From Parvularcula sp. IMCC14364 (GTDB taxonomy: Bacteria > Pseudomonadota > Alphaproteobacteria > Caulobacterales > Parvularculaceae): 64,000 nt of DNA. The stretch covers positions 2,678,001 to 2,742,000 of the forward strand of contig NZ_CP132334.1 of the NCBI RefSeq assembly GCF_030758415.1, given 5' to 3'. Position numbers and translations under genes: made by a program. The notes beneath the pieces were generated by a model that searched no databases, was not told the DNA's origin, and saw only the letters and a list, made by a program, of their open reading frames with translations. Shown here one piece after another: positions 26,155-34,899 of the stretch. Each line of letters begins with the position of its first letter. Within the stretch, counting starts at the first letter, position 1.

Positions 26155-26763
26155 ATGAAAACCATTGCCATCGCCATCAGCCTCACTGCCATCGCCGCTT
26201 TCATGCCCGCAAGCGCCAGCCCGAAGGTCGGCGAAGCCATGCCTGCTTTTAACGAAACCACGATTGATGGCGTAACCCTGAGCAACGAAACGCTCGCTGA
26301 CACGGTCTATGTACTGGAGTGGACCAACCACGATTGTCCGTTTGTGCGCAAGCATTACCACGCCGACAAGTCCAACATGCAGAACACACAAGTTGCTGCT
26401 GAAGAAGCAGGCGCGGTCTGGATTACCGTGATTTCTTCCGCGCCCGGCAAGCAGGGCCATGTTTCAGCCTCACAAGCACGCGAGCTGACAACATCACGCG
26501 GTGCCAAGCCAACCCACATCATTCTCGATGAAGATGGCAATATGGGTCAGGCTTTTGATGCCAAAACGACGCCGCACATGTTTGTCGCAGATCGCACAGG
26601 CACCTTGCGTTATGCTGGTGCGATTGACTCGATCCGCTCCGCCAATCTCGCAGATATCGACAACGCCGAGAACTATGTTCTGACAGCGGTCAACAGCGTC
26701 GTTTCCGGGCAGGAAGTGCCCACCAAACAGACAACGCCTTATGGCTGCAGCGTTAAATACTGA
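26155..26763 (+). CDS. Exported thioredoxin-fold redoxin
   Basis: A 202-residue periplasmic protein of the AhpC/TSA-redoxin type. Signal peptide to about residue 21 (ASAS). The active site has a single cysteine in NHDCPFVRKHYH, with a second cysteine near the C-terminus (YGCSVKY). TTPHMFVADRTG holds the cis-proline typical of thioredoxin folds. CAGGAG precedes the ATG. It lies in an operon with the DsbD-like gene, which could reduce it. A terminator follows at 26799. Confidence 0.85.
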   Translation: MKTIAIAISLTAIAAFMPASASPKVGEAMPAFNETTIDGVTLSNETLADTVYVLEWTNHDCPFVRKHYHADKSNMQNTQVAAEEAGAVWITVISSAPGKQGHVSASQARELTTSRGAKPTHIILDEDGNMGQAFDAKTTPHMFVADRTGTLRYAGAIDSIRSANLADIDNAENYVLTAVNSVVSGQEVPTKQTTPYGCSVKY

Positions 26764-26798
26764 TCTGTTGTCTTTCACTTTTCATCCAGTTCCGAAAA

Positions 26799-26824
26799 CC
26801 CCGGCCAGCGTGCCGGGGTTTTTT
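26799..26824 (+). terminator. Rho-independent terminator after the redoxin gene
   Basis: CCCCGGC (26799-26805) pairs with GCCGGGG (26812-26818), followed by six T. It closes the dsbD-like/redoxin unit before pgi. Confidence 0.9.
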
Positions 26825-26864
26825 GGTTGGGTGTGCCTCAGCCCCATAGTATATCCGGTGGAGA

Positions 26865-28568
26865 ATGCCCGAACCTGAAAGCAAACCCATGATTCATGCC
26901 TCTCCAGACCGCAGCCCTGCCTGGGCAGCCCTCAAGGCTCTTGCAGAAGACGCGCAGAAGCAGCGCATTGCCAGTCTGTTTGACGCCGATGCTGAACGCG
27001 CCACAAAATATGCTGGCAACGCCGCTGGCCTGTTCGTTGACTATTCGAAAAATCTGATAACGGACGATGTTCTGGATAACCTGATCAGCCTTGCCAGGGA
27101 TGTGGGGCTTGAACAGGGCCGTGACGACATGGTGGCTGGCGAGAAGATCAACAGCACCGAAACCCGGGCTGTCCTGCATGTCGCGCTGCGCGATACTGCA
27201 CAGGGCAAGTATCACGTTGATGGCGAAGATATCATGCCATTGATACAGGGCGAACTGGTCCGGATGCGCGACTTCTGTGATCGTATCCATACCGGCTCGT
27301 TCACGGGCCATACCGGCAAACCGCTGAAAACGGTCGTCAATATCGGCATTGGAGGCTCCGACCTTGGGCCGGTCATGGTGACGGAAGCGCTCGCCCCCTA
27401 TCATATTGAAGGCAGAAAAACCCACTTTGTTTCCAATGTGGATGGTGCTCACCTTGCCAGCACACTCGCCAGTATTGATCCGGAAACGACGCTTTTCGTC
27501 ATTGCGTCAAAGACATTCACCACACAGGAAACGATGACGAACGCCCATTCGGCAAGGGACTGGTTTCTGGACACCGGTGCCGGGCAGGCAGACATCGCGA
27601 AGCACTTTATCGCGCTGTCCACCAATGCAGCGGCGGTCAGTAAATTCGGTATTGATACAGCCAACATGTTCCGCTTCTGGGACTGGGTTGGGGGGCGCTA
27701 TTCCCTCTGGTCAGTCATCGGTATGCCGATTGCCCTGCAAACCGGATTTGACAATTTCGCCCGTCTCCTGGCTGGCGCCGCGCAGATGGACCGACATTTC
27801 GAAATAGCTGACCTGCGTGACAACCTGCCAGTACTGCTGGCACTGATTGGTATCTGGAACCGGAATTTTCTCGATATTAGCGCACATGCGGTTCTGCCTT
27901 ATGACCAGTCACTGCACAGGCTTCCTGCCTACCTTCAACAGGCCGATATGGAATCCAACGGCAAGTCCGTGATGCGCGATGGCATGGCAACATCGCACGC
28001 AACAGGCCCGGTTATTTTTGGTGAACCGGGCACGAATGGCCAACATGCTTTCTACCAGCTCATTCATCAGGGAACGGATATCATCTCGTCAGATTTCATC
28101 GCCCCGGCTATCAGCCATCATGAGCGGGGCGATCATCACAGAAAACTTCTGGCAAATTTCCTCGCTCAGCCGGAGGCACTGATGCTCGGCAAATCACTGG
28201 AGCAGGTCGTTGCCGAATTGTCGGCCAGCGGCAGATCCGATGCTGAGATCGAAAACCTTGCCCCCCACAGGAAATTTCCGGGCAACCGCCCGACAACCGC
28301 AATCCTGATGCAGAAACTCACACCGGAAACACTCGGGGCTCTCATCGCCCTGTATGAACACAAGATATTCTGTCAGGGACATATCTGGGGCATCAATTCA
28401 TTTGACCAATGGGGTGTGGAACTGGGCAAAGTGCTGGCAGGCAACATTCTGACGGAACTTGGCGATCTCGGCGAAACCAAGCCCGCCTGCACCCAGCATG
28501 ATAGCTCCACCAATGCCCTTGTTGACCGCATCAACCAGATGCGGAAAGATACCCGACCTCAGGATTAA
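26865..28568 (+). CDS. pgi: Glucose-6-phosphate isomerase
   Basis: Interconverts glucose-6-phosphate and fructose-6-phosphate. 567 residues, standard for bacterial Pgi. Seen: VVNIGIGGSDLGPVMVTEAL, VIASKTFTTQETMTNA, the active-site Glu in MESNGKSVM, the HQGTDIISSDFIAP loop and the C-terminal FDQWGVELGKVLA with the catalytic Lys. The start is the first ATG after the terminator, with GGTGGAG close upstream; ATG 26889 is also in frame. It begins a run pgi-cyclophilin-ppk2-lipoprotein on the same strand with short gaps. Confidence 0.96.
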   Translation: MPEPESKPMIHASPDRSPAWAALKALAEDAQKQRIASLFDADAERATKYAGNAAGLFVDYSKNLITDDVLDNLISLARDVGLEQGRDDMVAGEKINSTETRAVLHVALRDTAQGKYHVDGEDIMPLIQGELVRMRDFCDRIHTGSFTGHTGKPLKTVVNIGIGGSDLGPVMVTEALAPYHIEGRKTHFVSNVDGAHLASTLASIDPETTLFVIASKTFTTQETMTNAHSARDWFLDTGAGQADIAKHFIALSTNAAAVSKFGIDTANMFRFWDWVGGRYSLWSVIGMPIALQTGFDNFARLLAGAAQMDRHFEIADLRDNLPVLLALIGIWNRNFLDISAHAVLPYDQSLHRLPAYLQQADMESNGKSVMRDGMATSHATGPVIFGEPGTNGQHAFYQLIHQGTDIISSDFIAPAISHHERGDHHRKLLANFLAQPEALMLGKSLEQVVAELSASGRSDAEIENLAPHRKFPGNRPTTAILMQKLTPETLGALIALYEHKIFCQGHIWGINSFDQWGVELGKVLAGNILTELGDLGETKPACTQHDSSTNALVDRINQMRKDTRPQD

Positions 28569-28578
28569 CGGAGTTTTT

Positions 28579-29178
28579 ATGCGTATTATCGCCCTGTGCC
28601 TTGCCTGCCTGATGCTCGTTCTGCCCGCCAGTGCGCAGGCGGAAGATGAGCTGGTCCATGTCAAAATGGAGACCAGCGAAGGTGATATCTATCTTGCGCT
28701 GAACAGGACAAAAGCGCCCGTCACAGTCGAAAACTTTCTCGCCTATGCTGAGAGTGGCTACTATATCCGGCTCATCTTTCATCGCGTCGTCCCTGGCAGA
28801 TTGATACAAGGGGGTGGCTATAATCGCTCCTTGTACCAACGGGGCAAAAGAGACCCGATCACCAACGAAGCGGATAACGGGCTGAAAAACCTGCGCGGCA
28901 CCATTGCCATGGCCCGCAATGATGACCCGGACTCCGCGCAATCCCAGTTTTTTATCAACACGAAAGACAACCCGGAACTGGACCATCAGGGCAAGGAATA
29001 TGCCTTCGACTGGGGCTATGCTGTCTTCGGTGAAGTGGTGTATGGCATGGACGTTGTGGATACTATCAGCTTCGTGCCGACAGAGGGACGCGGTGATTTC
29101 GCCGGCGAAGTCCCTGTCGAACCGGTCTATATCAACATGGTCCGGGAAATTGATGAAAGTGACATACCCACAGAATGA
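28579..29178 (+). CDS. Peptidylprolyl isomerase, exported cyclophilin
   Basis: Cyclophilin-type prolyl isomerase, 199 residues, with a signal peptide to about residue 21 (ASAQAE) so it acts in the periplasm. The active-site Arg/Phe motif FHRVVPGRLIQGGGY, the SAQSQFFIN segment and YAVFGEVVYGMDVVD are clear. GGAG lies before the ATG, 10 bp after pgi. Its stop overlaps the ppk2 start by 4 bp. Confidence 0.93.
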   Translation: MRIIALCLACLMLVLPASAQAEDELVHVKMETSEGDIYLALNRTKAPVTVENFLAYAESGYYIRLIFHRVVPGRLIQGGGYNRSLYQRGKRDPITNEADNGLKNLRGTIAMARNDDPDSAQSQFFINTKDNPELDHQGKEYAFDWGYAVFGEVVYGMDVVDTISFVPTEGRGDFAGEVPVEPVYINMVREIDESDIPTE

Positions 29179-30065
29179 CCAAAAACTATTCAGACCCCAT
29201 CAAGTTTCAACTGGATGGCAAGGAACATGTTTTCGATCTTGATGAGCCAAAACTTCCAGGCTGGATCAAGGACAATGACATGTCCTCTGGCGGCTACCCG
29301 TATGAAGAAAAACTCGACCGTGATGATTACGAGGATCAACTCGAAACCCTGCAGGAAGAACTGATCAAGCTGCAATACTGGCAGCAGGAAAAGGGTACAC
29401 GGATCATCATGCTGTTCGAAGGCCGTGATGCGGCTGGCAAGGGCGGCACCATCAAGGCCATTACCCAGAACATGAACCCGCGCCATGCACGTGTCGTCGC
29501 CCTGCCAAAACCAAGCGACCGGGAGCGCGGCGAGTGGTATTTCCAGCGCTATGTGCGACATTTCCCGACCAGTGGCGAAATGGTCCTGTTTGACCGCTCC
29601 TGGTATAATCGTGCGGGTGTCGAGCCGGTCATGGAATTCTGCACACCGGAACAGCACCAGACCTTTCTGCAGGAAGCACCTGATTTTGAGCGCATGATCG
29701 TCAGGGAAGGTATCTTTCTGTTCAAGTTCTGGTTGAATGTGGGGCGGGAAATGCAGCTCAAGCGGTTTCACGACCGGCGGCATGACCCGCTCAAGATCTG
29801 GAAACTCTCCCCGATTGATATCAAGGCCCTGAGCAAATGGGATGATTACACCGCGGCGCGTGACCTGATGCTTGAGCGCACGCATGACGCGCGGACCCCT
29901 TGGACGATCATTCGCTCCAATGACAAACGGCGCGCGCGCCTGAATGCCATCCGACGTGTCCTTTCAGCACTGGACTATGATGGAAAAAAAGAGAAGAATA
30001 TCGGTGACATTGACCCGGCTGTGCTGGGAGAAGGTCCGGCCTTCCTGTCAGCAGGCAGCGAGTAA
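29175..30065 (+). CDS. ppk2: Polyphosphate kinase 2
   Basis: Uses polyphosphate to phosphorylate a nucleoside diphosphate or monophosphate (or the reverse). 296 residues with a P-loop kinase fold: Walker A FEGRDAAGKGGT at 81-92, the DRERGEWYFQRYVRHFP lid region, and Walker B-like VLFDRSWYNRAGVE at 137-150. One PPK2 domain, so class I or III; the exact nucleotide is not predictable. It overlaps the cyclophilin gene by 4 bp. Confidence 0.94.
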   Translation: MTKNYSDPIKFQLDGKEHVFDLDEPKLPGWIKDNDMSSGGYPYEEKLDRDDYEDQLETLQEELIKLQYWQQEKGTRIIMLFEGRDAAGKGGTIKAITQNMNPRHARVVALPKPSDRERGEWYFQRYVRHFPTSGEMVLFDRSWYNRAGVEPVMEFCTPEQHQTFLQEAPDFERMIVREGIFLFKFWLNVGREMQLKRFHDRRHDPLKIWKLSPIDIKALSKWDDYTAARDLMLERTHDARTPWTIIRSNDKRRARLNAIRRVLSALDYDGKKEKNIGDIDPAVLGEGPAFLSAGSE

Positions 30066-30093
30066 TCCGACGTAAAGTAGTAAGGGGTAAGAC

Positions 30094-30546
30094 ATGTTGA
30101 AACGTATCCTGATAACAGGCCTGGCACTGATGATTGCCGCCTGCAGTTCATCGCCCTCCGGCGGGGCGGACAGGGGCAATGCTTCTTACCGCAATAACTG
30201 TTTTGCCGGCGGGGCCTCTTTCTGCCTCACCGCACCTTCGCAGGTCGTCAAGCGTGACCCCATCGGCGATTCAACGCTGTATCTCATCCAGATGGAAAGT
30301 GCCCGCTATTATATCTTTGAAGGCCGCGCGGCCAATGTGCCCTACGAGCACAAAGAAGAGCTGCGCCCGTTGCGCAGCAGCGGCGCCGATGCCCGTTTCA
30401 GCCAGTTCTATGAGCGCCAGACCTATCAAGCCTTCATTCAGCGTGCTGATATTACCCCATATCCGGAAATCCATATCTGGACAGCGGACTCTGCCGGGCG
30501 CGAAGAAGACATCAGTCTTATTCTGACCAGCATACGGCTTTTCTGA
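30094..30546 (+). CDS. Hypothetical lipoprotein (150 aa)
   Basis: Unrecognised exported protein: signal sequence with lipobox IAAC (Cys at about 17), followed by a Ser/Gly-rich linker and a compact domain of about 115 residues with two cysteines (NNCFAGGASFCL). The ending ISLILTSIRLF suggests a beta strand. The ATG at 30094 is preceded by AAGGGGTAAG. It is the last gene of the pgi-led run. Confidence 0.7.
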   Translation: MLKRILITGLALMIAACSSSPSGGADRGNASYRNNCFAGGASFCLTAPSQVVKRDPIGDSTLYLIQMESARYYIFEGRAANVPYEHKEELRPLRSSGADARFSQFYERQTYQAFIQRADITPYPEIHIWTADSAGREEDISLILTSIRLF

Positions 30547-30569
30547 AACCGGCAATGCAACTGCAGAAC

Positions 30570-30629
30570 TGAGAGTAATTCTCACTCTACAGAATAATTT
30601 TTGACTTGCCCTTGCAAGCTGCCTATTTC
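30570..30629 (+). promoter_or_regulatory. Fur-like box and promoter of the CDF gene
   Basis: TGAGAGTAATTCTCA (30570-30584) is a 7-1-7 palindrome that differs at one position from the common Fur form TGAGAAT-N-ATTCTCA. Downstream are TTGACT (30601-30606), 17 bp, TATTTC (30624-30629). The transcript would start at about 30636, i.e. at the ATG at 30637. Confidence 0.5.
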
Positions 30630-30636
30630 TGGCATT

Positions 30637-31566
30637 ATGCACGGCTCTTTTGACCATCATGAAACAGGCAGTAAATGGGCCCTGGCCGCAACAGTTCTGT
30701 CCATCGGTGTTGCCCTTGTCCTGATCGCGACCAAGCTGATTGCCTGGCAACTATCCGGCTCCACCGCCATTCTTGGCTCACTTGCAGACTCCGCGCTGGA
30801 CTTGATCGGCAGTGGCCTTGCGTTCATCGGCGTGCGCTGGGCTGCTGAACCGGCAGATGCGGAACATCGCTTTGGCCATCACAAGGCCGAGGCAATTACC
30901 GGCCTTGCACAGGCTATCCTGATCACTGGATCAGCTCTCTTTGTGCTGAATGAAAGTATCATGCGCCTGGTCACCCCGGCACCACTTGCCGCCGGCAACC
31001 TGGCCATCTGGGTCATGCTTTTGTCGCTTGTCCTGTCCACCGGGCTTGTGGCTTTCCAGACTTATGCCCTGCGCCAGAGTGGCTCCATTGCCGTGGAAGG
31101 TGACCGGGCACATTATACCGGGGACCTGATTGCCAATGCCGGCGCACTTCTGGCGATTTTTCTGTCGCTGCATTTTGGCTGGTTACGGGCAGATGCCATT
31201 GCCGGCATTCTGGCTGCCGTTTTTCTCGGCTGGTCCGCCCTCTCGATCAGCCGCCGGGTTCTGCCGCAGTTGATGGATGAAGAGCTTTCAACGCCTGAGC
31301 GGGAGCGCATCAGCCAGATTGTCATGGCCGATGGTGACGTGTTGGGTTTTCATCACCTGCGCACACGCCGTGCCGGCAGGCGGATTTACATCCAGCTTCA
31401 TCTGGAACTCAGACCCGATATCCAGTTGCGCCATGCACACGAGATCAGCGAACGGGTTGAGGCGCAACTGCACGGTACGTTCCCCGGCGCTGACATCCTT
31501 CTTCATCAGGACCCTCATGGTGAAGCGGATGACCATGACGCGCCGGAAATTCCCACCACAGCCTGA
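30637..31566 (+). CDS. Cation diffusion facilitator (FieF-like)
   Basis: Inner-membrane divalent metal/H+ antiporter, 309 residues. Six hydrophobic segments; the metal site motif SLADSALDLIGSG in helix 2 and the matching HYTGDLIANAGALLAI in helix 5 are present, as is HRFGHHKAEAITGL. The C-terminal cytosolic dimer domain contains several His-rich segments (GFHHLRTRRAGRR). The pair of Asp in DxxxD motifs points to Fe2+ or Zn2+ export. The Fur-like box upstream favours iron. No ribosome site precedes the ATG, in line with a leaderless transcript. Confidence 0.9.
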   Translation: MHGSFDHHETGSKWALAATVLSIGVALVLIATKLIAWQLSGSTAILGSLADSALDLIGSGLAFIGVRWAAEPADAEHRFGHHKAEAITGLAQAILITGSALFVLNESIMRLVTPAPLAAGNLAIWVMLLSLVLSTGLVAFQTYALRQSGSIAVEGDRAHYTGDLIANAGALLAIFLSLHFGWLRADAIAGILAAVFLGWSALSISRRVLPQLMDEELSTPERERISQIVMADGDVLGFHHLRTRRAGRRIYIQLHLELRPDIQLRHAHEISERVEAQLHGTFPGADILLHQDPHGEADDHDAPEIPTTA

Positions 31567-31652
31567 AGGCGCACCGCCTCCCTTACCCCATTATGCCGGG
31601 CACTCATTTGGGCCGTACTGCCAGTGCCGGATATGGGCATCTATATTTCTGG

Positions 31653-31697
31653 TTGACATATGTAACGATCATTACATATTATGTATCGAACGATACA
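31653..31697 (+). promoter_or_regulatory. Promoter with two palindromic operators for the TetR gene
   Basis: TTGACA (31653-31658), 18 bp, TATTAT (31677-31682). Palindrome 1 spans 31658-31679 between these elements, with arms ATATGTAA and TTACATAT. Palindrome 2, TGTATCGAACGATACA (31682-31697), overlaps the -10 and the transcript start. Both fit repressor sites blocking RNA polymerase. Confidence 0.7.
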
Positions 31698-31712
31698 ATT
31701 TATTTGCCCCAT

Positions 31713-32480
31713 ATGAAACAGACCAGCACAGACCCCACTGCCATACGCGAGCACAGCGACCAGCGGCTTGCCCGCGGCGCGCGCAGCCGCGAGAAAATTC
31801 TGGAAGCTGCACTGGATATCCTCGGCACGAGCGGCTATGGCGCGCTCAGCATTTCAGCGGTCTGCAAACAGGCAGGCGTCTCCGCCACATCACTGTACCA
31901 TCATTTCGGCGACAAGGCCGGGCTTCTCTCAGCCATGATTGATGAGGCTTTTACCCGCAATGAGCGGCATTATATTGCGCGCATAGAACAGATGCAGTCC
32001 CCACTTGAGCAACTGGATGCCTTCATGACATCCGTACGCGATGTTTTCACTGATGACAGCCGCAACTCCGGTGCGATTCTCGCTGCCCTGTCGCAAGCGC
32101 GCGGAAACTCAAGCGATATCGCCCAGGTCATCGGCGAAGCGCGCCAGCGCATGTGGATCCTGATTGCAGAGCGGTTTGCCCAGTATTTCCGGATTGAGAA
32201 CGGTATCGTCCTGACACATATTTTTACCGCCTTTTCCAGTTACATCCCACAGGTTCGGCAGGATCCGGACAGTGACGGGAAAGTAGAAGCGCTGATAGAC
32301 ACGCTGCGCACCGTGCTGCTCGTTATGGGCGCCGTTATCCAGCCTGACATGATGAAGGATGAAAATTACGCAGCGGCCGTGGCAAAAGCGCGCCAGAAAC
32401 TCCTGCAGAACGACGAAGCGCATTCGTCACCCTGCAGCATTGTGACCCTTACGGAGAAAACACATGACCAGTACAACTGA
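31713..32480 (+). CDS. TetR-family repressor
   Basis: A 255-residue regulator. The N-terminal HTH (about residues 25-70: REKILEAALDILGTSGYGALSISAVCKQAGVSATSLYHHFGDKAGLL) is typical. The C-terminal ligand domain is of the TetR_C type with no further clue to the ligand. ATG 31713 follows the palindromic operators; the frame is open further upstream but there it runs through the promoter. It overlaps coq4 by 17 bp, so both are one unit and presumably self-repressed. Confidence 0.88.
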   Translation: MKQTSTDPTAIREHSDQRLARGARSREKILEAALDILGTSGYGALSISAVCKQAGVSATSLYHHFGDKAGLLSAMIDEAFTRNERHYIARIEQMQSPLEQLDAFMTSVRDVFTDDSRNSGAILAALSQARGNSSDIAQVIGEARQRMWILIAERFAQYFRIENGIVLTHIFTAFSSYIPQVRQDPDSDGKVEALIDTLRTVLLVMGAVIQPDMMKDENYAAAVAKARQKLLQNDEAHSSPCSIVTLTEKTHDQYN

Positions 32481-33231
32481 TCCCAGATATAATATGAATT
32501 TCCACCCCCTGAAGGCACTGAAAGCCACTTTCGCTTTTACAAAAAACAAGGAGGATACCTCACAGGTCTTCCGCATCATGAGCGCCCTTGACGGCGGCCA
32601 AAGTGAAAAGAACTTTCAGCGTTTCAAAACAACCCCTGCTGGCGGCGCTGTGCTGGCGGAAAAGCGCAGCCTTTACGAAGCCTTGTGCGACCGGGATTAT
32701 CTGCGCCAGTGTCCGGAAGATAGTTTAGGCCGGGCTTATCTTGATTTCGTTTCACGGGAAGGTCTGTCTCCGGAAGGGTTTCAGGCAGAAATTGAAGCTG
32801 CGGATGAAGAACTGTCTCATATTTCCGAAGACAGGATCATCAACCGGATGCGCCTTCGCCATGCACATGACCTGTGGCATGTCATGACCGGCTATGGCCG
32901 GGATGCCATTGGTGAAGCTGCCCTGCTCGGCTTTACCTATGCACAAATTCGCGTGCTGGGCTTTGCCTATCTCGGGACAGTGGTCAGCCTGAACATCAAG
33001 GGCCAGTTCAGCGGTATGCCGGTTTTTGCCTGCTTCCGCGAAGGATATGAGCTGGGCAAACGGGCCGGATGGCTGATGGGCGCAGACTGGGAAAACCTGT
33101 TTCATCTGCCGCTGGAGGAAGTCAGGGCACAGTTCAATATTGGCATTCCGGCACAATATCTGGCGATCGCAGACAGGGCCGCTGCACGGGACCTTGAATT
33201 GCGTGAGGAACTGGCTGGCGCAGCAGCCTGA
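32464..33231 (+). CDS. coq4: Ubiquinone biosynthesis protein, Coq4 family
   Basis: A 255-residue Coq4 homologue. The hallmark metal-binding HDxxH-x11-E motif is complete: His 135, Asp 136, His 139 and Glu 151 within HDLWHVMTGYGRDAIGE. In mitochondria Coq4 takes part in ubiquinone head-group modification within the Coq complex; bacterial family members are thought to have a related task. Coq7 and UbiA genes elsewhere in the window fit the pathway. It is co-transcribed with the TetR gene, so ubiquinone-related function may respond to that regulator's ligand. Confidence 0.88.
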   Translation: MTSTTDPRYNMNFHPLKALKATFAFTKNKEDTSQVFRIMSALDGGQSEKNFQRFKTTPAGGAVLAEKRSLYEALCDRDYLRQCPEDSLGRAYLDFVSREGLSPEGFQAEIEAADEELSHISEDRIINRMRLRHAHDLWHVMTGYGRDAIGEAALLGFTYAQIRVLGFAYLGTVVSLNIKGQFSGMPVFACFREGYELGKRAGWLMGADWENLFHLPLEEVRAQFNIGIPAQYLAIADRAAARDLELREELAGAAA

Positions 33232-33281
33232 GCCGCAGACGGCTTCAAGAGGTCAAAGACCTCGCCGCTTTGCCCGGTTGA

Positions 33282-33926
33282 TCATCCCCCTGAATAGGCA
33301 TCACCCCAGACTTCGCGCAGGCGCTCTTCCCGGCCGCAGCGCGAGACGGTGAAATTATATTTGAGGCTGTATTTCTTGTAGTAGTCCTGGTGATGCGGCA
33401 CAGCTGCATAAAAACGCTGTGCAGGTTCCACCAATGTAACAACATCCGCGCCAAGCTCTTGGGACGCGGCATCAATCGCAGCCAGCGCCGCTGCTTTCTC
33501 ATCTTCAGTTGAAAAGTAGAGCGCGCCGAAATAGGAATTACCCTCATCGCAGAACTGGCCATTGGCGTTGAGCGGATCAATATGGCGCAAATGATAGTCT
33601 GCCAGCTGACGGTATGTCACCACAGACGGGTCGTACCAGACCTGCGCGACTTCCCGGTAACCGGCAATTTTCCATTGCTCATGCTTCTGGTGAACACCGC
33701 TGCCGCCCACATAGCCGGTAATCGCTTCGGTGACGCCATCGACCTTCTCGAAATGCTTGTCCACGCACCAGAAACAGCCCCCGGCAAATATCGCACTATC
33801 AAGGCCATCCGTCGCAAAATCGTCAGTGGTCTCTTGCCCGTCTGAAATCCCGATACAACCGGACAGGACGAATATGCCGGAAAGCAGCATCAGCACAGAA
33901 ACTGTTTTTTGAAATTTGGCCATCAT
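33282..33926 (-). CDS. msrA: Peptide methionine-S-sulfoxide reductase, lipoprotein form
   Basis: Reduces the S-epimer of methionine sulfoxide in proteins. 214 residues. N-terminal signal with lipobox LSGC, so it is predicted to be lipid-anchored in the envelope. Catalytic cysteine in AGGCFWCVDKHFEK; other family stretches are GYVGGSG, the HRHIDPLN-like LRHIDPLNANGQFCDEG and AVPHHQDYY. Two adjacent ATGs (33926 and 33923); GGGGAG fits the second slightly better. It lies 25 bp downstream of a second msrA gene. Confidence 0.93.
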   Translation of the reverse strand: MMAKFQKTVSVLMLLSGIFVLSGCIGISDGQETTDDFATDGLDSAIFAGGCFWCVDKHFEKVDGVTEAITGYVGGSGVHQKHEQWKIAGYREVAQVWYDPSVVTYRQLADYHLRHIDPLNANGQFCDEGNSYFGALYFSTEDEKAAALAAIDAASQELGADVVTLVEPAQRFYAAVPHHQDYYKKYSLKYNFTVSRCGREERLREVWGDAYSGG

Positions 33927-33951
33927 AAAACTCCCCGGACGACGCCCTGCA

Positions 33952-34620
33952 TTATTTACCCCAGACCGTATTCACCCGGGCATCGCGCCCGCAGCCGAGC
34001 CGATATGTATTATAGCGCAGCGGGTTTTTCTTGTAGAAATCCTGATGGTAGTCAGCCACCTGCCAGAACGGCACCACATCATAGATTGGTGTCACGACAG
34101 CCTCGCCCAGCTCCTGTTCAGCCTCGGCTTTTGCCGCCTCGGCAATCTCACGCTCCTGCACGGTGCTGACCCAGATGCCTGTTTTATACTCATGCCCCCG
34201 GTCACAGAACTGCCCGCCATCATCCAAAGGATCAATATGCCGAAAGAAATAGTCCACAAGCTGACGATAGGAGACCAGCGCGGGATCATACGGCACTTTC
34301 ACCGCTTCCTGGTGCAAGCTGCCGGGTTGCAGACGCCCGTAGACGGGGTTTTCTTCTGCACCGCCCATGAAACCGGAGATCACATCGCCCACACCATCGA
34401 GTTTCTCAAAGTCTTTCTCGACGCACCAGAAGCAGCCGCCCGCGAAATAGGCATAGGCCAGTTCTCCCGGCAGTAATGCTTCCACCGCCGGCGCAGAGGC
34501 CGGTGCCTCTTCCGCCTTGGCGTGCACACCCGCAGATTTCATCCAGAAAAACAGGATGAAGTATGCGCCGAGCACGGCCAGCGTGATGAATGTCCAGAAT
34601 ATCTTGCGTTGACGCGTCAT
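33952..34620 (-). CDS. msrA: Peptide methionine-S-sulfoxide reductase, membrane-anchored
   Basis: Second MsrA, 222 residues, anchored by one N-terminal helix (about residues 8-28) and exposed to the periplasm. Catalytic GGCFWCVEKDFEK, then HIDPLDDGGQFCDRGHEYKT and the C-terminal YHQDFYKKNPLRY. AGGAG lies 7 bases before the ATG at 34620; the longer open frame upstream is not supported. It differs from its neighbour enough to be an old duplicate rather than a recent copy. Reducing power may come from the DsbD-like protein at 23925. Confidence 0.93.
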   Translation of the reverse strand: MTRQRKIFWTFITLAVLGAYFILFFWMKSAGVHAKAEEAPASAPAVEALLPGELAYAYFAGGCFWCVEKDFEKLDGVGDVISGFMGGAEENPVYGRLQPGSLHQEAVKVPYDPALVSYRQLVDYFFRHIDPLDDGGQFCDRGHEYKTGIWVSTVQEREIAEAAKAEAEQELGEAVVTPIYDVVPFWQVADYHQDFYKKNPLRYNTYRLGCGRDARVNTVWGK

Positions 34621-34699
34621 AATAAATCTCCTGTGCACGGGATGTAGCGCCCTGCCGACGCGCTGCCAACTCACAAGCTGGTCAGTTTTAGCGTGAGGG

Positions 34700-34888
34700 T
34701 CACGGCGTGTGTAAATCCGGTGGCTTTTCCGCCATGGTAGCAAGATCGAGCGCCATGGCATAATTATGGATCATCACATCGCCCAGCGCAAAATCCCGCG
34801 GCCCCAACGCTGCAATAGAGCGGCGAAAGACGCGCACCAACTCTGGCACATCCTCCAGGTTGAACGGGCGTATCGTCGTCTCCTGCAT
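34700..34888 (-). CDS. Short ORF resembling the start of a GNAT acetyltransferase
   Basis: A 62-residue frame. Residues 5-33 (TIRPFNLEDVPELVRVFRRS region) look like the first strand and helix of a GNAT N-acetyltransferase, but the remaining acetyl-CoA-binding core is absent and the tail (DLATMAEKPPDLHTP) is unrelated. It is either a truncated remnant or a small protein that only happens to look similar. It starts 11 bp after the stop of the large lipase-like gene on the same strand and could be translated with it. Confidence 0.4.
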   Translation of the reverse strand: MQETTIRPFNLEDVPELVRVFRRSIAALGPRDFALGDVMIHNYAMALDLATMAEKPPDLHTP

Positions 34889-34899
34889 ACAAAATGCGC

